Positions 58,499 through 64,000 of a stretch of DNA of 64,000 bases are shown here, piece after piece. The DNA is from Actinomadura parmotrematis (GTDB taxonomy: Bacteria > Actinomycetota > Actinomycetes > Streptosporangiales > Streptosporangiaceae): positions 1 through 64,000 of the forward strand of contig NZ_JAIBOA010000001.1 of NCBI RefSeq assembly GCF_019458805.1, read 5' to 3'. How positions within the stretch are numbered: position 1 is the first letter of the stretch; each line of letters starts with the position of its first letter. The position numbers were made by a program, and so were the translations under genes. The notes under the pieces were generated by a model. That model ran no database searches, was not told the DNA's origin, and saw nothing but the letters and a program-made list of their open reading frames with translations.

Positions 58499-59203
58499 AT
58501 GAGCGAACAGCAGCAGAAGACCCCCTATGACCTGCCGGACGTGAGCGGCCTGCGCATCGGCATCCTCGGCGGTACCGGCGACCAGGGCAAGGGCCTCGCC
58601 CGCCGCTTCGCGCTCGCCGGCCACCAGGTGGCCATCGGCTCGCGCAAGGCCGAGCGCGCCCAGGAGGCCGCCGACGACCTGCGCGCCACCGACGCCGGCC
58701 TGCCGGTGCGCGGCGCCGAGAACGCGGTCGCGGCCGGGGAGTCCGACGTCGTGGTGATCGCCGTTCCGTGGGAGGGGCACAAGGCCACGCTGGAGTCGCT
58801 GCGCGCCGAGCTCGCCGGCAAGATCGTCGTGGACTGCGTGAACCCGCTCGGCTTCGAGAAGGGCAAGGGCGCGTTCGCGCTGCCGGTCGAGGAGGGCAGC
58901 GCCGCGCAGCAGGCCGCCGCCGTGCTCCCCGGCAGCCGCGTCGTCGCCGCCTTCCACCACGTGTCGGCCAAGCTGCTGCTGGACCCGGCCGTCGACGCCA
59001 TGGAGCTGGACGTCCTCGTGCTCGGCGACGACCGGGAGGCCACCGACACCGTGCAGGCCCTCGCCGGGCGGATCGGCGGGATGCGCGGCGTCTACGGCGG
59101 GCGGCTGCACAACGCCCACCAGGTGGAGGCGCTCACCGCCAACCTGATCTCCATCAACCGGCGCTACAAGGCGCACGCGGGGCTGCGCGTCACCGACGTG
59201 TGA
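58499..59203 (+). CDS. npdG: F420H2:NADP+ oxidoreductase (NADPH-dependent F420 reductase)
   Basis: A 234-residue NADPH-dependent F420 reductase that interconverts F420/F420H2 with NADP(H). Rossmann motif GILGGTGDQGKGLARRFALA, with IGSRKAERA selecting NADP by its Ser-Arg, then NAVAAGESDVVVIAVPWEGH, VDCVNPLGFEKGKG and VVAAFHHVSAKLL. Length and text match the archaeal/actinobacterial Fno family. It supplies reduced F420 for LLM-type enzymes such as the one at 51040. Confidence 0.92.
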   Translation: MSEQQQKTPYDLPDVSGLRIGILGGTGDQGKGLARRFALAGHQVAIGSRKAERAQEAADDLRATDAGLPVRGAENAVAAGESDVVVIAVPWEGHKATLESLRAELAGKIVVDCVNPLGFEKGKGAFALPVEEGSAAQQAAAVLPGSRVVAAFHHVSAKLLLDPAVDAMELDVLVLGDDREATDTVQALAGRIGGMRGVYGGRLHNAHQVEALTANLISINRRYKAHAGLRVTDV

Positions 59204-59235
59204 GCCGGCGCGCCGCCGCGGTGATCACGTCCTGC

Positions 59236-59249
59236 TACGCTCACCCTCC
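59236..59249 (+). promoter_or_regulatory. candidate leaderless -10 of K+ channel gene
   Basis: TACGCT (59236-59241) is followed by 8 nt and the GTG at 59250. It lies in the short 46-bp gap after npdG, so the channel may have its own promoter. Confidence 0.35.
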
Positions 59250-60350
59250 GTGAGCGATCGCAGGCAGGGCGCCCGGCCGCCGCGGGTCCTGCTGCCGCGC
59301 CGCCGGGTCGGCCCGTTCCAGGCCGTCCTCGGCCGGGTGCTCGCGGCGAACCTGCTGCTGCTCGTCATCGTGCTGGTGGTCTACGCCGGCCGCGGCGGCT
59401 ACCGCGACGGCGCCGGCGGCCCGCTGTCGATGCTGGACTGCTGGTACTACGCCACGGTGACCGCCTCGACCACCGGCTACGGCGACATCACGCCCGTGTC
59501 CCCGGCGGCGCGGCTGGTCAACATCGTCGTCATCACGCCGCTGCGGGTGATGTTCCTCATCGTCCTCGTCGGCACCACGCTGGAGGTGCTGGCCGAGCGC
59601 ACCCGCGACGAGCTGCGCCAGAACCGCTGGAGGAACCGGGTGCGGGATCACTACGTGGTGGCCGGGTACGGCACCAAGGGCCGCAGCGCGGTGAAGGCGC
59701 TCCTGCACATGGGGGTGCGGCACGACCTCATCGTCGTCGTCGACCCCGACCCGCGGGCGGTGGGCGACGCCGCCGAGAAGGGGTTCGTCGGCATCGTCGG
59801 CGACGCGACCCGCAGCGCCGTGCTGAAGCGGGCGGGCGTGCCGACGGCCCGCCAGGTCGTCGTCGCCACCGCGCGCGACGACACCGCCGTCCTCGTCACG
59901 CTGACCGCGCGCCAGCTGAACCCGGGGGCGGGCATCCAGGCGTCGGTGCGCGAGTCGGAGAACGCGCCGCTGGTCCGCCAGAGCGGCGCCGACCACGTCG
60001 TCACCTCCTCCGAGGCGGCCGGGCGGATGCTCGGGATGTCCACCACCCACCCGCACGTCAGCGAGATCATCGAGGACCTGCTGGACCAGGGCAGCGGCCT
60101 GGACCTGCGGGAGCGGCCGGTGCACCCGGGCGAGGTCGGCGGGCCGATCACCGCGACCCGCCAGCCCGCGCTCGCGCTCGTGCGGGACGGGCGGCTGCTG
60201 CCCTACGACGACCGGGCCTGCGCGGTGCTGCGCGAGGGCGACCGGGTGGTCGTGGCGACCTCGTCGCCGCGGCTGCGCCCCTGGAGCCTCGGCGAGCAGG
60301 AGGACGACGACGGCGCCGCCGACGACGGCGGGGACGCCGGGGACCGCTGA
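59250..60350 (+). CDS. potassium channel with RCK (TrkA-N) domain
   Basis: A 366-residue two-TM potassium channel. Helices are at about 27-46 and 86-110, with the selectivity filter TTGYGDITP between them. The cytoplasmic part is an RCK domain: VVAGYGTKGRSAVKALLHMG (nucleotide-binding glycines), then DHVVTSSEAAGRML and a TrkA-C-like end (LALVRDGRLLPYDD). RCK domains gate the pore with nucleotides or Ca2+. An acidic tail (EDDDGAADDGGD) closes the protein. Potassium flux direction depends on gating; a K+ efflux or homeostasis role is likely. Confidence 0.92.
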   Translation: MSDRRQGARPPRVLLPRRRVGPFQAVLGRVLAANLLLLVIVLVVYAGRGGYRDGAGGPLSMLDCWYYATVTASTTGYGDITPVSPAARLVNIVVITPLRVMFLIVLVGTTLEVLAERTRDELRQNRWRNRVRDHYVVAGYGTKGRSAVKALLHMGVRHDLIVVVDPDPRAVGDAAEKGFVGIVGDATRSAVLKRAGVPTARQVVVATARDDTAVLVTLTARQLNPGAGIQASVRESENAPLVRQSGADHVVTSSEAAGRMLGMSTTHPHVSEIIEDLLDQGSGLDLRERPVHPGEVGGPITATRQPALALVRDGRLLPYDDRACAVLREGDRVVVATSSPRLRPWSLGEQEDDDGAADDGGDAGDR

Positions 60351-60474
60351 GGCGGGCGGGGGAGAAGGGAACCGAAAACAGGGGAACCGAGCGGATCGTT
60401 CGCCGCTCCCGGTGCGTCTGAACGCATGTGCCGGGGGATTCGCGGACTTCATACCACCCGACCCGGACGCGGCT

Positions 60475-60480
60475 TATGAT
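60475..60480 (+). promoter_or_regulatory. strong -10 element before wHTH gene
   Basis: TATGAT at 60475-60480 matches the sigma-A -10 closely and is 25 bp upstream of the wHTH gene's ATG (60505). No good TTGACA-like -35 is seen 17 bp away. GACAGGGCAGG supplies a modest ribosome site. Confidence 0.5.
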
Positions 60481-60504
60481 CGAGCTGGGACAGGGCAGGT
60501 GAAC

Positions 60505-60846
60505 ATGAGGCAGATCCGCTCGGCAGACCCGTGGAGCACGTTCCTCACGTCGGGGAGGGACGACGCCGCCGGTACCGGCTCGGCGCGCTTCGCGCGCCGG
60601 GAGCCGCCGCCCGAGGGCGCCCGCCGCACGCTCGGCCCCGACCCCTCCGACGCCTGCCGCCGCGTCCTCGACCAGCTGCACGCCGCGCACGGCCCGCAGA
60701 CCTTCGACCAGATCCGGTACGGCACCGGGCTCGGCCTGCTGGAGATCGCCGACGCCGTCGAGCTGCTGCGCGACCGCGGGCTCGCCCGGGTCGAGGACGG
60801 CCCCGAGGAGGCGGTCCGCCTGACGGCGGACGGGACCGCCGGATGA
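60505..60846 (+). CDS. small winged-helix-like protein (113 aa)
   Basis: A 113-residue protein with a disordered, basic N-terminal third and a compact helical C terminus (CRRVLDQLHAAHGPQTFDQI, RYGTGLGLLEIADAVELLRD, then GLARVEDGPEEAVRLTADG) that looks like a winged helix-turn-helix. Whether it binds DNA or the membrane partner is unknown. ATG at 60505 (GTG at 60499 possible). The stop overlaps the start of the next gene as ATGA at 60843-60846, so the pair is coupled. Confidence 0.7.
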   Translation: MRQIRSADPWSTFLTSGRDDAAGTGSARFARREPPPEGARRTLGPDPSDACRRVLDQLHAAHGPQTFDQIRYGTGLGLLEIADAVELLRDRGLARVEDGPEEAVRLTADGTAG

Positions 60847-61547
60847 TCGGCTACGCCGTCACCGTCGCGATCGCCTGCCTGGTCGGCGTCGCGGAGCTGG
60901 TCAGCCGCTACCGGGACCGGCCGGCGACGCTGGTCCGGGTGCCGAGCACCTGGGCCTACGTGATGATCAACGCGGCGGCCGGCGCGGGCTCGCTGATGCT
61001 GCTGCACACCTTCGGCTGGCGGTTCGGCGTGCAGTCCGAGGCGACCGCCGCCGCGACGCAGGTGCTGGTGGCGAGCCTCGGCTCGATGATGGTGTTCCGC
61101 AGCGCGGTGTTCACCGTCCGGGTCGGCGACGAGGACGTGGCGGTCGGCCCGTCCACCCTGCTCACCTCGCTGCTCGCCGCCGCCGACCGCGGCGTCGACC
61201 GGATGCAGGCCAAGACCCGCGCCCGCGAGGCCGGGCAGATCATGCAGGGCGTGGAGTTCGACGAGGTCTCGCTCGCGCTGCCGACCTACGTCCTCGGGCT
61301 GCTGCAGAACGTCTCGGCGGAGGACCAGGCGGCGCTCCGCACGGCGGTGGACGCCCTGTCGGCCAGCCCGATGTCGCCGCAGCACAAGTCGCTGAGCCTC
61401 GGCCTGCTGCTCATGAACGTGGCCGGTCCCGACGTGCTCGGCGCCGCCGTCGAGACCCTGCGCAGCAACGGCGGGGACGGAGAGCCCCCGCCGGCGCCCG
61501 CCGGCGACCGCGCTCCCGGAGAGCGCGGGGCGCCCGCGCGGGTCTGA
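60843..61547 (+). CDS. membrane protein coupled to winged-helix protein
   Basis: A 234-residue protein of unrecognised family. The first 95 residues have three hydrophobic helices (IGYAVTVAIACLVGVAELV, AYVMINAAAGAGSLMLLHTF, TQVLVASLGSMMVFRSAVF). The cytoplasmic remainder is helical with a GDEDVAVGPSTLLTSLLAAA segment and ends in a Pro/Gly/Ala-rich tail. Translational coupling to the wHTH gene suggests a two-part sensor or regulator at the membrane; this is inference. No catalytic residues are apparent. Confidence 0.72.
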   Translation: MIGYAVTVAIACLVGVAELVSRYRDRPATLVRVPSTWAYVMINAAAGAGSLMLLHTFGWRFGVQSEATAAATQVLVASLGSMMVFRSAVFTVRVGDEDVAVGPSTLLTSLLAAADRGVDRMQAKTRAREAGQIMQGVEFDEVSLALPTYVLGLLQNVSAEDQAALRTAVDALSASPMSPQHKSLSLGLLLMNVAGPDVLGAAVETLRSNGGDGEPPPAPAGDRAPGERGAPARV

Positions 61548-61562
61548 CCCGCGCGGGCGCCC
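61528..61562. terminator. 16-bp-stem bidirectional terminator with stop codon in loop
   Basis: GGGCGCCCGCGCGGGT (61528-61543) pairs perfectly with ACCCGCGCGGGCGCCC (61547-61562) around a 3-nt CTG loop. The TGA of the membrane-protein gene spans the loop and the first stem base (61545-61547). It separates that gene from the convergent panB. Confidence 0.8.
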
Positions 61563-61575
61563 GTCGCGGCGATCG

Positions 61576-62424
61576 TCAGCGGTAGGTGTGCTCGGCGGCC
61601 GGGAAGGCGCCGCCGACGACCTCGTCGGCGTAGGCGCGGGCCGCGTCGCCGAGGACGGTGTTCAGGTCGGCGAACTTCTTGACGAACTTGGCGGTGTGCG
61701 GGGTGAGCCCGGCCATGTCCTGCCAGACCAGCACCTGCGCGTCGGTCTGGTTGCCGCCGCCGATGCCGATCGTCGGGATGGACAGCGACGCGGTGACCTT
61801 GGCGGCCAGCTCCTCGGGCACGCACTCCAGCACGACCGCGAACGCGCCCGCGGCCTCCAGGCCCTTGGCGTCGGCCATCAGCTCGTCGCCCGCCTGCCCG
61901 CGGCCCTGCACGCGGTAGCCGCCGAAGGCGTTCACCGACTGCGGGGTGAGGCCGAGGTGGCCCATCACCGGGACGCCGGCGGCGACGAGCGCCTCGACCT
62001 GGGGGAGCACCCGGCGGCCGCCCTCCAGCTTGACCGCGTGGGCGCCGCCCTCCTTCATGAACCGGGCGGCCGACGCGAGCGCCTCGGCGACGCCCGACTG
62101 GTAGGAGCCGAACGGCAGGTCGGCGACGACCATCGCGCGCTGCGAGCCGCGCACCACGGCGGCCGTCAGGGGGAGCAGGTCGTCGACGGTGACCGGGATC
62201 GTGGAGTCGTACCCGTAGACGACCATCGCGGCCGAGTCCCCGACGAGCAGGACCGGGATGCCGGCCTCGTCGAACACCCGCGCGGTGAGGGCGTCGTAGG
62301 CGGTCAGCATCGGCCACTTCTCGTGCCGCTCCTTGGCGGCGGCGATGTCACGGACGGTGACCCTGCGGCCGCCCTTGCCGCCGTACAGGGCGGTCGGCTG
62401 TGCGGACGCTGCGGAAGAAGACAT
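61576..62424 (-). CDS. panB: 3-methyl-2-oxobutanoate hydroxymethyltransferase
   Basis: A 282-residue ketopantoate hydroxymethyltransferase, first committed step of pantothenate/CoA synthesis (2-oxoisovalerate plus methylene-THF). Family text: [78 protein letters not shown] and [17 protein letters not shown]. Metal-binding Asp and Glu are present. ATG at 62424 follows GGAGG at 7 bp. No other pantothenate gene is adjacent. Confidence 0.95.
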   Translation of the reverse strand: MSSSAASAQPTALYGGKGGRRVTVRDIAAAKERHEKWPMLTAYDALTARVFDEAGIPVLLVGDSAAMVVYGYDSTIPVTVDDLLPLTAAVVRGSQRAMVVADLPFGSYQSGVAEALASAARFMKEGGAHAVKLEGGRRVLPQVEALVAAGVPVMGHLGLTPQSVNAFGGYRVQGRGQAGDELMADAKGLEAAGAFAVVLECVPEELAAKVTASLSIPTIGIGGGNQTDAQVLVWQDMAGLTPHTAKFVKKFADLNTVLGDAARAYADEVVGGAFPAAEHTYR

Positions 62425-62540
62425 GAGGAACCTCCGACGTCTTGAGGCGCCACGGTGGCGTACCCAGACCCCAACGATCGTGCCACTTCCTGAACGATTC
62501 GGATACCCCGGTCATTCCGCGGCCCGCGCTCCGAACGAAA

Positions 62541-62600
62541 CGATACGGTTGCGTATCGGTGCGGGACGGCGTACCGTCGATACGGTACGTTCTCGTATCG
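62541..62600. promoter_or_regulatory. operator half-site array over MFS promoter
   Basis: Four CGATACG half-sites lie at 62541, 62552 (inverted), 62578 and 62594 (inverted). The first pair forms a perfect palindrome CGATACG-gttg-CGTATCG (62541-62558). A second palindrome GTACCGT-cgat-ACGGTAC (62571-62588) overlaps the third. A possible promoter, TTGCGT (62549-62554) and TACCGT (62572-62577) with 17-bp spacing, lies inside. TetR-type repression of the pump is likely; its regulator is not in the window. Confidence 0.75.
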
Positions 62601-62627
62601 GATCCGCTCCCTCCCGGAAGGTCTTCC

Positions 62628-64000
62628 TTGGACCCGCAGAGCATCCAGAAGCGCCGCTGGATCATCCTCGGCGTGCTGACCCTCAGCCTGCTGGTGGTCG
62701 TGCTCGACAACACCATCCTCAACGTCGCCCTCAAGACCATCGCCGACCCGCGCCAGGGCCTCGGCGCCACGCAGGGCCAGCTGGAGTGGTCGATCAACTC
62801 CTACACGCTGGTCTTCGCCGGGCTGCTGTTCACCTTCGGCGTCCTCGGCGACCGCTTCGGCCGCCGGCGCGTGCTCGTCGCCGGCATGGTGGTCTTCGGC
62901 CTCGGCTCGCTCGCCTCGGCCTACGCCCAGTCGCCCGACCAGCTCATCTGGGCGCGCGCCCTGATGGGGCTCGGCGGCGCCGCGGTGATGCCGCAGACCC
63001 TGTCCATCATCACCAACGTCTTCGAGCCCGCCGAGCGCGGGCGCGCCATCGGCATCTGGGCGGGCGCCGTCGGCCTCGCCGTCGCGATCGGCCCGGTCAC
63101 CGGCGGCCTGCTCCTCGCGCACTTCTGGTGGGGGTCGGTGTTCCTCATCAACGTGCCGATCGTCGTGGTGAGCATCGCGCTGATGGCCGTCCTCGTGCCC
63201 GAGTCGCGCAACCCCGCCCCCGGCGGCCTCGACCCGCTCGGCGTGCTGCTGTCGGTGATCGGCCTCGTCGGGCTGTCCTACGGCATCATCCAGGGCGGCG
63301 ACCGCTCCGACTGGCTGCACCCGGCGGTGCTCGGCCCGATCGCGGGCGGCGTCGCGATGCTCGCGCTGTTCGCCTGGCACGAGGCCCGCACCCCCGACCC
63401 CGCCTTCGACGTCAAGCTGTTCCGCGACCCGCGCCTCGCCGCGGCCGTCGCCGCCATCGCGCTCTGCTTCTTCGCCGCCGCGGGCGTGTTCTTCTTCTCC
63501 GGCTTCTACCTGCAGTCGGTGCGGGACATGTCGGCGCTGGAGTCGGGCGCGATGATGCTGCCGTTCGCCGTCGCCCAGCTCGCCTTCTCCCCGCTCAGCG
63601 CGGGGTTCGTGCGGCGCTTTGGCGCCAAGGCCGTCTGCACCGCCGGGCTGCTGCTCGTCGCCGCCGCGCTCTTCGGATTCCACGAGGTGGACGCGGACAC
63701 CTCGCTCTGGTTCGTCGGCGCGGTGTTCTTCGTCCAGGGCGCCGGCATGGCCAACGTCATGCCGCCGGTCACCGAGTCGGTGATGTCGGCGCTGCCGCGC
63801 GAGAAGGCGGGCGCCGGCTCGGCGATCAACAACACCGCCCGGCAGGTCGCCACGGCCATGGGCGTCGCCGTCCTCGGCTCCATCGTCGGCTCGTCCTATC
63901 GCGACCGGATGCACGACCACCTCGCCGCGCTGCCCGCCGGTGCGCGCGAGGCCGCCGGGCAGTCCATCACCGGGGCGCACGCGGTCGCCGACCGGCTCGG
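62628..64000 (+). CDS. DHA2-family MFS transporter (runs off window)
   Basis: An open frame of 457 codons up to the window edge with no stop. It encodes a DHA2/QacA-type proton antiporter: QSIQKRRWIILGVLTLSLL, VVLDNTILNVALKTI (helix 1), motif A LGDRFGRRRVLVAG, GRAIGIWAGAVGLAVAIGPV (motif C) and FLINVPIVVV. At least 11 helices are present before truncation. The start is TTG at 62628, 6 bp after GGAAGG (62616-62621). It would export toxic or signalling compounds. An operator array overlaps its promoter. Confidence 0.88.
   Translation, partial: MDPQSIQKRRWIILGVLTLSLLVVVLDNTILNVALKTIADPRQGLGATQGQLEWSINSYTLVFAGLLFTFGVLGDRFGRRRVLVAGMVVFGLGSLASAYAQSPDQLIWARALMGLGGAAVMPQTLSIITNVFEPAERGRAIGIWAGAVGLAVAIGPVTGGLLLAHFWWGSVFLINVPIVVVSIALMAVLVPESRNPAPGGLDPLGVLLSVIGLVGLSYGIIQGGDRSDWLHPAVLGPIAGGVAMLALFAWHEARTPDPAFDVKLFRDPRLAAAVAAIALCFFAAAGVFFFSGFYLQSVRDMSALESGAMMLPFAVAQLAFSPLSAGFVRRFGAKAVCTAGLLLVAAALFGFHEVDADTSLWFVGAVFFVQGAGMANVMPPVTESVMSALPREKAGAGSAINNTARQVATAMGVAVLGSIVGSSYRDRMHDHLAALPAGAREAAGQSITGAHAVADRL

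Noticed and set aside
60351..60474. GGGAACC repeats upstream of the wHTH gene as an ECF sigma-factor promoter
   Set aside because: The spacing from either GGAAC copy to the nearest CGTT is about 9 or 24 bp rather than the usual 16-17, so it does not fit.

Overview
This window is chromosomal DNA of a very high-GC Gram-positive actinomycete. Codons nearly always end in G or C, GTG and TTG starts are common, and several genes look leaderless. The gene families are typical of the phylum: WS/DGAT acyltransferases, an LprG/P55 pair, F420-dependent enzymes, PucR regulators, LAL and XRE-NB-ARC regulators, a CopD-CtaG fusion and CsoR. An Actinomadura-like or other Streptosporangiales host is my best guess, but no rRNA is present to confirm it. 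I see no CRISPR array, insertion sequence, plasmid functions or polyketide/NRPS cluster. One tRNA (CAT anticodon) lies at 7562-7635.

Layout. 1-180: stacked palindromes. 182-7399 (all minus): an Rv1733c-like membrane protein, then a lipid block with two wax ester/triacylglycerol synthases, an HSL-type esterase, a P55-type MFS exporter and an LprG-type lipoprotein translationally coupled to it. 7562-9924: tRNA, a possible recombinase vestige, a RibD_C reductase and an eroded LAL regulator. 9983-13421: a secreted ricin-type lectin and three alpha/beta hydrolases, one with Cys in place of the nucleophilic Ser. 13488-21662: a signalling NTPase block with a full LAL regulator, an XRE-NB-ARC regulator and a membrane NACHT protein with an FGE-like segment. 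21805-32069: small conserved proteins, a PucR regulator, a secreted lipase-like hydrolase, a NUDIX regulator with an amino-acid permease, gamma-glutamyltransferase, CutA and an MpaB/DUF2236 oxygenase. 32111-34616: an MFS pump with a divergent MarR regulator and twin operators, then CsoR. 34741-39806 (minus): phosphatase, alanine dehydrogenase, glycerate kinase, purine permease and 5-hydroxyisourate hydrolase, which together suggest purine-nitrogen and glyoxylate use. 39891-42786: mini-PucR, XRE-TPR protein and a DUF5685 protein with a cysteine-rich tail. 42819-51957: acyl-CoA ligases, CopC, CopD-CtaG, a two-component system and an LLM oxidoreductase. 52042-62424: TetR, HtrA-like protease, a baeRF3-type protein, YdjM-like and HhH membrane proteins, MetAP, F420-NADP reductase, a K+ channel, a wHTH/membrane-protein pair and PanB. 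62628-end: an MFS pump that runs off the window behind an array of operator half-sites.

Most of the window is chromosomal housekeeping or moderately accessory material. The strongest system-level signals are the lipid synthesis/hydrolysis/export block (930-7399), the purine/glyoxylate block (35378-39806), the cluster of STAND-type ATPases (8656-21662) and several clear operators beside divergent regulators or pumps.
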